Positions 51,401 to 58,762 of a stretch of 64,000 nucleotides of DNA are shown in pieces. Position numbers and translations under genes: made by a program. The first letter of the stretch is position 1; each line of letters begins with the position of its first letter. Source of the stretch: CAYOXD01 sp964407825 (GTDB lineage Bacteria > Desulfobacterota > Desulfobacteria > Desulfobacterales > JAFDDL01); the NCBI GenBank assembly GCA_964407825.1, contig CAYOXD010000004.1, positions 18,178 through 82,177 of the forward strand, written 5' to 3'. Below the pieces are notes generated by a model. It was not told the DNA's origin and searched no databases. It saw only the letters and a program-made list of their open reading frames with translations.

Positions 51401-54400
51401 TTCCACCTGCGGCAGGCCCGGAAGGCTCTCTTCCAGGGTGGAGAGAATCTCCACGCGCTTGATGGAATCGATCCCGAGGTCCGATTCGATGTCCATATCG
51501 AGGGCCAGCATCTCCTCGGGATACCCGGTGAGCCTGCTCACGACAGCCAGGAGGGTAGCGGCCACGGGACTGTTGTCCGCCGCGACGGCCGGGGCGGGCG
51601 CTGCAGCGGGGCCTTGCGGTGCGGGCGCCGGGGCCGGCACTTCGGCAGCGGCTGCCGCCACCGGTTCCGGAGCTGAGACCGGCGCAGGCACGGGTGCCGG
51701 GGCAGGCCGCGGCTGCGGCGATTCCTCGGGGGCCCTGATGCCGGCCGGGAAAAACCCGGTCAGCTGTTGAACGCTGCCCATCATCTCCCGGAGAGCCCTT
51801 GCGGCTTCCGCCTGGGTGTCCAGGAATTTCTGATGGGTTTCAGCGGTTTTCATCTGAAGGGCCTGCATGGATTTCAGTCCCTGCTCCGCCACCCGGAGGG
51901 CCTGGGTGATATCGGCGGGCCGGTTGCCATTATCATGTGACATCATGGGGTCTTGACCTCTTGATGGAAGTGGTTGTCGAGGACTTGCCGTCCGGACCGG
52001 CGGTTCCCCGGAGCGCGTCAGGGGCTCCGGTTTGCTGGTCCGATCCGCGGCCGTGACGGCCGGGGCGGCCGGAGGGGCTTGGACCTGTTTCGGAATCGAT
52101 TTCCGGTAGTTAGCCCCGCTTAGAGCGACACGCATCTTCAGGGGACGGGGCGGTTCGGCCGGCTCCTCCCACTGGTCCAGGGCCACCGGATATCCCAGAG
52201 CCGAGAGCCGGCCGAGGACCTGGGCCAGATCGAAAAGAGCGTTTCGCTTTCCGGACGAGCCGTCCACGGCGAGGCAGTGGGCCGGAACGTCCTCCAGGAT
52301 CGAGCGGCAAAGACCGGTCAGGATGGATCGGGGGCCCACCTCGACAAAGGTGCGGACGCCGTCTTCGGCCATCTGCCGGATGTTTTTAATGAATTCGACG
52401 GGATTGACCAGCTGGTCCCGCAGTCGCTGCCGGGCCTGGACCGGGTCCCCGGGGTAGGGCCGGCCGTCGGAATTGGCGTACACCCCTATCTCCGAGGGCG
52501 TAAAATCGATACCCGAAAGGGCCGATTCAAAGGCGCCGCAGGCCGAGGCCATGAGGGGGCTGTGAAAGGCGCCGGAGACGGCCAGCCGGCGGGTCCTGTA
52601 TCCCCACTGCCGGCACTGGTCCTCCGCCAGGGCGATGGCCTCGACCGTTCCGGAGAGCACTCCCTGGCCCGGACTGTTGCGGTTTGCCAGCACCACATCG
52701 ACGCCGCTTTCCGCCAGCTGCCGGTCAAGGTCCGAAAGGGGCGCCATCACCGCCGTCATGGTGCCGGCCCTGCCCTCCCCGTCCCCGGCCGCGGCCGCCA
52801 TGCACTGGCCCCGGCGGACGGCAAGCCGGTGGAAGGCCGATTCATCGCACCATCCCGCGGCGCAAAGGGCGGTCAGCTCTCCAAAGCTGTGGCCGCAGGC
52901 CGCATCGGGCCGCACGCCGAAGCGATCCAGCACGCGCCACATGGCAAGGCTCACCGCTCCGATGGCCGGCTGGGCGATTTCCGTGGATCTGAGGGGCTCC
53001 GCCTGGGCGGAGGCATCGCCGCCCGGGGGAAAAAGGAGTGTCGCCAGGCCGGGGCCCTCCGGGCGGATGTCCCCGAAGCACCGGTTCGCGGACTCCAGAA
53101 CGCCCAGGGCCTCCGGAAAGAGGCAGATGAGATCCGCTCCCATGTATGGGTACTGGCTTCCCTGGCCCGGAAAGACAAGGGCCAGCTTCCCGGGGACGGT
53201 GCCCGTACCGTAGTGGAGGTTCGGGATCCGGGAAAGGGCCTCGGTCGAATCGCCCTCGAGTGCCCGGACAGCCCCACCCAATGTCTCCATGATTCCCTCT
53301 GCATCTAAGGGGGTCACCTCAAGGACGATGAGGAGCCTGTGAGGGGCGGAGGCGGAAAACGCTTTTCTGGTCTCATGGGCCGCGGCGGCGAGCGCCTGCG
53401 GCGTGCACCGGGTCTCCAGGGACCGGGCAAGGGCCGAAACCCGGGCGGCCAGCTCGGCGGCCGACCCGGCGGCAAAGGCCAGGATCTCGACGGTGCCGTC
53501 CCAGGATACACCGAATTTTTCGGGCCGGTACTCCTCCAGCACCGCATGAAAATTGCTGCCGCCGAAGCCGAAGCTGCTGACCCCCGCCCGCCGGGGATGG
53601 CCGGACCGGCTCAGCCAGGGCCGCGAGCGGCGGTTGAGGTAGAAGGGGCTTTCGCCCATCTCCAGGGCCGGATCGGGATTTTCCGCCTTCAGGGTCGGCG
53701 GCAGCACCTTGTGGTGTAGCGCCAGGGCGGCCTTGATCAGACCCGCCGCGCCCGCCGCGGCCTTGGCATGCCCGATCTGGGACTTCACGGTGCCAAGGGC
53801 GCAGCGGTGTCCGTTTTTTCCGGCCTCTGCAAAGACGTTGGTCAGGGTCTGGAACTCCACCTGATCTCCCACCCGGGTGCCGGTGCCGTGGGCCTCCACC
53901 AGCCCCACCGTGTCCGGGGAAACCGAGGCCAGGGCGTAGGCCCTTCGCAGTGCCTTTTCCTGCCCTTCGGTCCGCGGTGCGTAGATGCTCTGGGATTTCC
54001 CGTCGCTGGAGGATCCGATGGATCGGATGAGGGCATAGATGCGATCTCCGTCCCGCTCGGCATCCCTCAGCCGCTTAAGAACCAGCATTCCCAGGCCCTC
54101 ACCTAGCAGCGTGCCGTCCGCGTCCCTGGAAAAGGGCCGGATCTCCTCGGTCGGCGAGAGGATGTGGGTGCTGGAAAAGCACATGTGCATGAAAATATCG
54201 TTTAAAAGATCGACACCGCCTGTCAGCACCATGTCCGAGCGGCCGGCTGAAAGCTCCATCAGGGACAGGTGAAGGGCACTCATGGAGCTGGCACAGGCCG
54301 CGTCCACCACGCAGTTGGTCCCCCCCAGGTCCAACCGGTTGCAGATTCGCCCGGCGATCACGTTCCCGAGAAGGCCCGGAAAGGAGTTTTCCTGCCAGGG

Positions 54401-54922
54401 TACGAAGCTGGCCGAGATATCCCGGGAGATCCGCTCGATGGTTTCCGGTGGCAGGTCCGCTGCCGCCAGGGCCCGGCGCCAATGGGGATGGCCCAGGCGT
54501 GCCCCCAGGGGAATGGCCAGCTCCTGGGTGCCGGTGGCGCCCAGAATGACGCTGGCCCGATCCCGGTCAAAAGGTTTTCCCTCCAGGTAGCCCGCGTCCG
54601 CCAGGGCCGCCCTGGCCGTCAGCAGCCCCAGGAGCTGGGAGGTGTCCGTCGCCTCCAGATTGGCGGGCGGAATACCGAATTCCGAGGGATCGAAGTCCAC
54701 CGGCGGGATGAATCCACCCCGCCGGCAGTAGACGTGATCGCCGCGTTTCGGGTCGGGGTCGAAATAGTCCGCAGGCGACCAGTGGGTCTCCGGCACCATG
54801 GACAGCCCGTCCTCACCGCGGTGGATCAGGCGCCAGAACTCCTTCAGCCTGGCGGAGTTGGCAAACATGCACCCGATGCCGACAATGGCGATGGGCGGGA
54901 AATGGGATGGGGTCTCGGTCAT
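48446..54922 (-). CDS. PfaA-like multidomain polyketide / polyunsaturated fatty acid synthase
   Basis: A 2158-residue iterative type I synthase. The ketosynthase (residues about 8-465) has the active Cys210 in VVDAACASS, His345 in EAHGTGT and His385 in GHAKAAAG. The acyltransferase (about 575-890) has Ser679 in GHSFGELTA and His787 in GAFHSP. Linkers rich in Pro-Ala flank two acyl carrier domains with phosphopantetheine Ser1153 and Ser1262 (both in ESDLGIDSIKRVEILST). The ketoreductase (about 1370-1800) has VVTGGARGVTA. The C-terminal hot-dog dehydratase has HLLDGIPVVP (H-x3-G-x4-P). No thioesterase is present. Architecture matches PfaA and related lipid synthases; the product is unknown. Confidence 0.94.
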   Translation of the reverse strand: MTETPSHFPPIAIVGIGCMFANSARLKEFWRLIHRGEDGLSMVPETHWSPADYFDPDPKRGDHVYCRRGGFIPPVDFDPSEFGIPPANLEATDTSQLLGLLTARAALADAGYLEGKPFDRDRASVILGATGTQELAIPLGARLGHPHWRRALAAADLPPETIERISRDISASFVPWQENSFPGLLGNVIAGRICNRLDLGGTNCVVDAACASSMSALHLSLMELSAGRSDMVLTGGVDLLNDIFMHMCFSSTHILSPTEEIRPFSRDADGTLLGEGLGMLVLKRLRDAERDGDRIYALIRSIGSSSDGKSQSIYAPRTEGQEKALRRAYALASVSPDTVGLVEAHGTGTRVGDQVEFQTLTNVFAEAGKNGHRCALGTVKSQIGHAKAAAGAAGLIKAALALHHKVLPPTLKAENPDPALEMGESPFYLNRRSRPWLSRSGHPRRAGVSSFGFGGSNFHAVLEEYRPEKFGVSWDGTVEILAFAAGSAAELAARVSALARSLETRCTPQALAAAAHETRKAFSASAPHRLLIVLEVTPLDAEGIMETLGGAVRALEGDSTEALSRIPNLHYGTGTVPGKLALVFPGQGSQYPYMGADLICLFPEALGVLESANRCFGDIRPEGPGLATLLFPPGGDASAQAEPLRSTEIAQPAIGAVSLAMWRVLDRFGVRPDAACGHSFGELTALCAAGWCDESAFHRLAVRRGQCMAAAAGDGEGRAGTMTAVMAPLSDLDRQLAESGVDVVLANRNSPGQGVLSGTVEAIALAEDQCRQWGYRTRRLAVSGAFHSPLMASACGAFESALSGIDFTPSEIGVYANSDGRPYPGDPVQARQRLRDQLVNPVEFIKNIRQMAEDGVRTFVEVGPRSILTGLCRSILEDVPAHCLAVDGSSGKRNALFDLAQVLGRLSALGYPVALDQWEEPAEPPRPLKMRVALSGANYRKSIPKQVQAPPAAPAVTAADRTSKPEPLTRSGEPPVRTASPRQPLPSRGQDPMMSHDNGNRPADITQALRVAEQGLKSMQALQMKTAETHQKFLDTQAEAARALREMMGSVQQLTGFFPAGIRAPEESPQPRPAPAPVPAPVSAPEPVAAAAAEVPAPAPAPQGPAAAPAPAVAADNSPVAATLLAVVSRLTGYPEEMLALDMDIESDLGIDSIKRVEILSTLEESLPGLPQVEPEVMGRLKTLGQIVSYLTEEGCEVRQESGVQAVSAPRQAPREEPGGTGMDKAAEIGACLLSTVSRLTGYPEEMLDSDMDIESDLGIDSIKRVEILSTLEEALPGLPQVEPEVMGRLKTLGQIISYLSEPVAATADAGPSAGEGVPEARSAAPGSPGAAATETAAPAPGTSPGTVPRYIVNPEAAPLYSSAPLGPLDSSRVIYLTDDGAGGLSEALSAAFAAAGQPAKILTASAIGEAIETSVFPADACGLVLIADPDRLSDDGRAVGDTSFLTESLLLAAQAGPVLSRQTAPGEPPALFAAVIRMDGAFGFGGKGGAKPAAAGLCGLVKTAAMEWEAVTCRAIDVAGDLQEDPSEAGRRLCAELLDPASRQDPEVGLGSDGRLVLRLAPAPYADADGGDPVLTAEDVFVVTGGARGVTAASALALARVAPLSLVLLGRSDAPFEEPAWLSPCTSEKEMKRAILQNGFEGQSPSPRAVEAAYRRYAANREIADTLARIDAAGARAVYYQVDVRNREAVAEVVDEIRNNYGPVSGIIHGAGVLEDRLLVEKTAGQAARVLETKIGGLRHLLDATARDSLRFLVLFSSVAARFGNRGQADYAMANEVLNKIAAREAALRPGCRVTAINWGPWDGGMVTESLKRAFEKRRIGLIPLEAGARCLVRELAQTGVNAPAEVVLGAALADPATDAKASVTPPSQPELSLLFKREIDMARLPVLASHLLDGIPVVPFALMAEWIGHGAMHGNPGLQLLGFDDMRLLKGIRLENKVKKIRLMAGKAKKRGDAYEVDVEIRNGVVDGKDVIHSRARVVLGQGMPEAPVLPPDFVTRFGAYERSVREVYDDILFHGTDLQGIRRIIGLSEAGMAAEISAAPEPEKWMADPLRTRWISDPLALDCAFQMACLWCHEKMGAVSLPSYTARYRQYCRAFPESGVTAVLEVMERLPHKMTGDFTFIDERGGVIATFTGYEAVVDRSLYRAFKPDRQAAAG
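51014..51571 (-). repeat. Tandem near-identical acyl carrier protein domains
   Basis: Residues about 1118-1195 and 1227-1303 of the synthase are carrier domains of the same sequence apart from a few substitutions, separated by a Pro/Ala-free linker of about 30 residues. The DNA is also closely similar (51338-51571 and 51014-51244), which points to recent duplication or gene conversion. Confidence 0.85.
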
Positions 54923-54963
54923 TGGGAGTAATGTCGTCTTTCCAAAACAGTTCCGTTCATCGG

Positions 54964-56679
54964 TCAGCCGGTCGCCGCCCGGGACCCTGCCAGGATCCCG
55001 AACGCGCCTGATGAAGCTGATGAATCTAACGAACCTAAGGACTCTAATGTTTCAAGGGGCATGGGTCTTATCCGACAGATCTCTGGGGGCAGCTTGACAC
55101 CCTGACTGCGGAGCCAGTGGATGCGGGTGGACACGGCCGCGCCCACCAGCAGGTTCATGGCGACAGTCACTGCGGTCCGGTTCTCGGGGGGTTCCAGAAA
55201 GGAGCCGCGGACCCACTCGTTGAAGGCGCCGATGGCTGGGCCGCACCAGATCTGGTAGTCCATCTGGCGGCCCGGGATCCCGGCGGTGGCCCAGCTGCAG
55301 GACTGGCCCAGATACGAACGAAATACCAGGGCCATCTTGTGTTTGGGGTCCTTATCCGCCCGTGCGATCTGGCGAGGGTCCCGGGACTCGAAAAACCGCC
55401 GGGTCTCGTCCCATTCCGCCTCAATGCTCCGGTGAAAATATTGCCGCTCCAGCATCAGCCGCCGGTCCGCCGGAATCTGCGCCAGGCTCTCGTATTGGCT
55501 GTAGAGCTCGTAGAGCTTGGCCGCCCGGTGCGGAAACATGGTGCCGCGCTTTAGGACCTGCACCTTGACGCCCATCTCGAACATGTCCGCGGACGGCGTC
55601 ATGATCACATCCGCCTGACTGGCATCGGCCAGCAGACGGCGCACCGCGTCCGAGGTGCCCGATTCCACGCAGGCCTGGTTGACCGAGCCGGTGAGAACAT
55701 AGCCCGCGCCCATGGCAAAGGCCGCCGCCGCGGCCTCCGGGGTGGCGATTCCCCCGGCCAGCCCCACGCACAGGGGCCGCTCATACCCGTATCGCGCCTG
55801 CAGCTCGTCTCGAAGGGCCAGCAGGGTCGGCAACAGCGAGATGGCCGAACGGTTGTCCGTGTGCCCGCCCGAGTCCGCCTCAGCCGTCAGATCGTGGGCC
55901 ATGGGGACGCCTTGGGCCAGGGAGGCCTCCTCAGCGGTGATCCTGCCGCTGTCCACCAGCTGGGAGATCAGCTTGTCCGGCGGCGGGGAAAAGAATTTTC
56001 GCGCCACCTCGATCCTTGAGACCTTGGCCACCACCCGGTTGGGGCAAACGATGCGACCCTCTGCGTCACGATGGAGGCCCTTGACCCGGTAAAGAACCAG
56101 GGGAAGGGTCAGATCCAGGTAGGCGGCCGCACTGACGCACCGGACCTTCCGCCGGAGATAGAGATCCACCGTCGCCGCCTCCAGGGCCGGGTTGTAGGGA
56201 CTGTGAATCAGGTTGAAGCCGTGGGGGGCATCGCCCAACCGGGACTGGAGCGCTACGATAGCCTCCTCGATCTTTTCCGGTGTCAATCCGCCGGCGCCGA
56301 AAAAACCGATCATCCCGGCCTTTCCCATGGCTTCCACCAGGGCCACGGAGGAGATGCCGTTGGCCATGGCGCCAGCCACATAGGGATAGGTAAGGCCATG
56401 CTCGGACTTGAACACCGGGTCCCCCAGCCTCTCCGGGGCCAGAGCCGGCGCATACCCCAGCAGGGGAAATCCGGAGCCCCCCGCCCCGTTTCCAATCACT
56501 GCATGGCCACGGTGGCGAACCACCTGTTTTCCTTCGATTTCTACCAAAAACAGCGGATGATAAATCCGGCGCAAAGCGTCATACAGGGTCATGACTGCAT
56601 CATCTCCCGCGACCGCACCCGCGTCATCCCCTATCCACCATCCCTGTCGATCCGATGGATCCTTGTCGATTTGAACCAT
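54964..56679 (-). CDS. pfaD: PfaD-like enoyl reductase for the PUFA-type synthase
   Basis: A 571-residue FMN-dependent enoyl reductase of the PfaD/trans-AT PKS class, acting in trans on the synthase encoded next to it. It has the family segments VFKSEHGLTYPYVAGAMANG, MIGFFGAGGLTPEKIEEA, HGFNLIHSP, TAEADSGGHTDNR, CVGLAGGIATPEAAAAAFAMG and GAFNEWVRGSFLEPPENR. The last 25 residues (SLGSLDSSASSGAFGILAGS) look like read-through into former intergenic sequence. It is transcribed first, 41 bases before the synthase, from a consensus promoter at 56846-56874. No PfaB, PfaC or phosphopantetheinyl transferase gene is nearby. Confidence 0.93.
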   Translation of the reverse strand: MVQIDKDPSDRQGWWIGDDAGAVAGDDAVMTLYDALRRIYHPLFLVEIEGKQVVRHRGHAVIGNGAGGSGFPLLGYAPALAPERLGDPVFKSEHGLTYPYVAGAMANGISSVALVEAMGKAGMIGFFGAGGLTPEKIEEAIVALQSRLGDAPHGFNLIHSPYNPALEAATVDLYLRRKVRCVSAAAYLDLTLPLVLYRVKGLHRDAEGRIVCPNRVVAKVSRIEVARKFFSPPPDKLISQLVDSGRITAEEASLAQGVPMAHDLTAEADSGGHTDNRSAISLLPTLLALRDELQARYGYERPLCVGLAGGIATPEAAAAAFAMGAGYVLTGSVNQACVESGTSDAVRRLLADASQADVIMTPSADMFEMGVKVQVLKRGTMFPHRAAKLYELYSQYESLAQIPADRRLMLERQYFHRSIEAEWDETRRFFESRDPRQIARADKDPKHKMALVFRSYLGQSCSWATAGIPGRQMDYQIWCGPAIGAFNEWVRGSFLEPPENRTAVTVAMNLLVGAAVSTRIHWLRSQGVKLPPEICRIRPMPLETLESLGSLDSSASSGAFGILAGSRAATG

Positions 56680-56845
56680 CTGTTATTCCGTCATATTGAA
56701 AATAACCCCCTCCCCTTTCCCCCTTCGGTAAAGGGGTTAACGCTGCAGGCGGAGGCTGTTCCCATAAATAAAAACGCCCTCGTTTCATGGAGCGCGCGTG
56801 TCATGAACGCGTCATCTATCCAAGAAAATTAGGCAGTTAGTGATT

Positions 56846-56874
56846 TTAATACTTAAAAAAGACGGGACTGTCAA
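56846..56874 (-). promoter_or_regulatory. Consensus promoter for the pfaD-synthase operon
   Basis: On the minus strand: a perfect TTGACA (56874-56869), a 17-base spacer and TATTAA (56851-56846), 167 bases before the pfaD ATG. Between them lies a C-rich hairpin (around 56705-56745) of unclear role. Confidence 0.72.
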
Positions 56875-56946
56875 GCCGGAATGGAAAAAGGTGTGAATCT
56901 CATTGTTGACTGCGTCAAAATCGATTGCCCTGTTCCATGATTCGAG

Positions 56947-57342
56947 CTACCCCCCCAACCAGAGGCGCAGGCCTGCTACCTGCTTGAAATGTTCGTCATA
57001 TGTAACAACCGTGGAGCCGGTTTCAATGCCGTGAGCGGCGATCCAGACGTCATTAATGGGGATGGGAGTGCCTGCCTTTTGAAGCGCCGCCTTGACCATA
57101 CCAAAAACCTCAGACGTCTCCGAGGTGGCGTTGAGGATCTTAACTGTCGGGGTTGATAAAAAGGAACGCAGCGTTTCTTTGTTATGACGTTCCCGGGTGC
57201 CGCCCACAAACCCGGCGAACAGCTCGCCGAGAACGAAAACGGACATATACACGATTTCGGCCATCCCCATAATATCGAGCATATCCTCGCGGCCGACCAA
57301 CAGATGGGTGTACGCGTTGGTATCCAGCACGATTTTTTTCAC
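56947..57342 (-). CDS. vapC: PIN-domain toxin (VapC type)
   Basis: A 131-residue PIN ribonuclease: KKIVLDTNAYTHLLVG carries the first acidic residue, YMSVFVLGELFAGF the Glu, and PIPINDVWIAAHGIETGSTVVTYD, given in part, the last acidic cluster. Such toxins cut tRNA or rRNA. It overlaps the antitoxin stop by 4 bases (ATGA), the classical toxin-antitoxin arrangement. Confidence 0.92.
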   Translation of the reverse strand: MKKIVLDTNAYTHLLVGREDMLDIMGMAEIVYMSVFVLGELFAGFVGGTRERHNKETLRSFLSTPTVKILNATSETSEVFGMVKAALQKAGTPIPINDVWIAAHGIETGSTVVTYDEHFKQVAGLRLWLGG

Positions 57343-57596
57343 TTCCAGTCCTCATCATCGATTTTACTGAGGTGTTGGGTTCGTTCCTCAAAATCGGAAA
57401 GATCCGTCTCCGACCAAAGGCCGCAAAACCCCTTGAAATCTTCCCTGTGTTGGTTCTCATGGGTTGGTTTTACACCGAATGCCTCCTCAAGAACCTTTTT
57501 AATCGTCTTATTGATGCTCATCCCTTCAGATTGCGCTTTTGATCGAATCAGGTCCGATAATGGCTTGTCAACCCCGTGAATTGTAATAGATTTCAT
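57339..57596 (-). CDS. vapB: Ribbon-helix-helix antitoxin (VapB-like)
   Basis: An 85-residue protein with an N-terminal ribbon-helix-helix domain (KSITIHGVDKPLSDLIRSKA, then QSEGMSINKTIKKVLEEAFG) and an acidic C-terminal part (WSETDLSDFEERTQHLSKID) that should wrap the toxin. It is the upstream partner of the PIN toxin. GAGGTTAG lies before the ATG. Confidence 0.88.
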   Translation of the reverse strand: MKSITIHGVDKPLSDLIRSKAQSEGMSINKTIKKVLEEAFGVKPTHENQHREDFKGFCGLWSETDLSDFEERTQHLSKIDDEDWK

Positions 57597-57606
57597 TCTA
57601 ACCTCA

Positions 57607-57678
57607 AAGTGATTTTGTTATGATTCAAGTAATGGTTCACTTTTTATAAAAAATAGGTCATACGCCAACAATAGTCAA
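57607..57678 (-). promoter_or_regulatory. Promoter and possible operator of the toxin-antitoxin pair
   Basis: On the minus strand: TTGACT (57678-57673), a 17-base spacer and TATTTT (57655-57650). Between the promoter and the vapB ATG lies an inverted repeat, AAGTGA at 57607-57612 and TCACTT at 57637-57642, a candidate autoregulatory operator. Confidence 0.5.
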
Positions 57679-57758
57679 GTGTATCCGGTTATCTTCCCTT
57701 GTCGGGATCGGCTCTTGGACTTAAAGGACCGATACCGATTGCGATACCAAAGAACGCC

Positions 57759-57778
57759 AGCAGTTCTCGGTGAACGGC
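57759..57778 (-). repeat. 20-bp dispersed intergenic repeat, copy C
   Basis: On the minus strand: GCCGTTCACCGAGAACTGCT, between the vapB promoter and the 3' end of xerD. One base different from copy B. The rest of the 57679-57867 gap shows nothing I can support. Confidence 0.45.
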
Positions 57779-57867
57779 GTTGAAAACCGGTACGGCACAG
57801 GTGAGGTGGCTCGGGGTTCTTGGGATCCCCATGACAGCGCCTATCGTAGGCAGCTCACCGCCCTGCA

Positions 57868-58758
57868 TTAACCCCGGGGATGGAAGCGGTCGTGCATCTT
57901 TTTCAGGTGCTCGCGGGCGACATGGGTGTAGATCTGGGTGGTGGAGATGTCCACGTGTCCCAGCATCATCTGGACGGCCCGCAGATCCGCACCGCCTTCC
58001 AGGAGATGACTGGCGAAGGAGTGACGCAGGCTGTGGGGGGTAAGTTTCTTGGTGATCCCCGCCTTGAGGGCACACTGGCGGAGCAGCTTCCAGAAACCCT
58101 GGCGGGTCATGGGCCGGCCGGCCCGGGCCACGAACAAAAAATGGCTCTTGTGGTGTTTCAGGAGCTGGGGCCTGGCGGTTTCAAGGTAGGTCCGGACACT
58201 CTTCTGGGCCGGAATGCCGATGGGGATCACCCGCTCCCTGCTCCCCTTTCCCAGCACCCGCACAAATCCGGCCTCCAGGTTCATGTCCATGATTTTGATG
58301 TGGATGAGCTCGGAGACCCGCACCCCGGAGGCGTAGAGGACCTCCAGCATGGCGGCATTGCGGAGTCCCCTGGGATCGGCCCGATCCGGCGTCCGAAGGA
58401 GCGCCTCGACCTCCGCCACGGACAGGACGTCCGGCAGCTTGAGGCCGATCTTGGGAAGATCCACCAGCCTGGCCGGATCATGGGGCAGCACCTTTTCCTG
58501 AACCAGAAACCGGTAAAAGCCGCGAATGGCCACCAAGTGCCGGGACCGGCTCCTGGCGCCGAGCCCCTCCCCCCGAAGCCCGATCAGATGTCGCAGGATC
58601 ACGGCGGCATCGGCCAGGTCCGTCTCGTCGGTCCCTCCCTGCTCGTCCAGGAAGCGGTGCAGGTCCCGGCTGTAGGACTCAATTGTATTGGCGGCAAGCC
58701 CCTTTTCAATCTGCAGATAGGCCAGATACCGATCCACGAGTTCGTCGAGAAGAGACAT
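57868..58758 (-). CDS. xerD: Tyrosine recombinase XerD/XerC
   Basis: A 296-residue recombinase that resolves chromosome dimers at dif. The catalytic residues are visible: Arg in YASGVRVSEL, Lys in VLGKGSRERVIPIG, His-x-x-Arg in HSLRHSFASHLLEGGADLRA, His in MMLGHVDIS and the Tyr nucleophile in TTQIYTHVAREHLKK. The N-terminal SAM-like domain (YLAYLQIEKGLAANTIESYS) is normal. It fits XerD better than XerC. It is in a compact run with the Xaa-Pro peptidase gene, 4 bases after it. Confidence 0.94.
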   Translation of the reverse strand: MSLLDELVDRYLAYLQIEKGLAANTIESYSRDLHRFLDEQGGTDETDLADAAVILRHLIGLRGEGLGARSRSRHLVAIRGFYRFLVQEKVLPHDPARLVDLPKIGLKLPDVLSVAEVEALLRTPDRADPRGLRNAAMLEVLYASGVRVSELIHIKIMDMNLEAGFVRVLGKGSRERVIPIGIPAQKSVRTYLETARPQLLKHHKSHFLFVARAGRPMTRQGFWKLLRQCALKAGITKKLTPHSLRHSFASHLLEGGADLRAVQMMLGHVDISTTQIYTHVAREHLKKMHDRFHPRG

Positions 58759-58762
58759 GGTC

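Noticed and set aside
52277..53308. Long plus-strand open frames antisense to the synthase (also 48578-50014)
   Set aside because: They only reflect the absence of stops opposite GC-rich codons; there are no motifs, and low-complexity Arg/Pro/Gly translations dominate.
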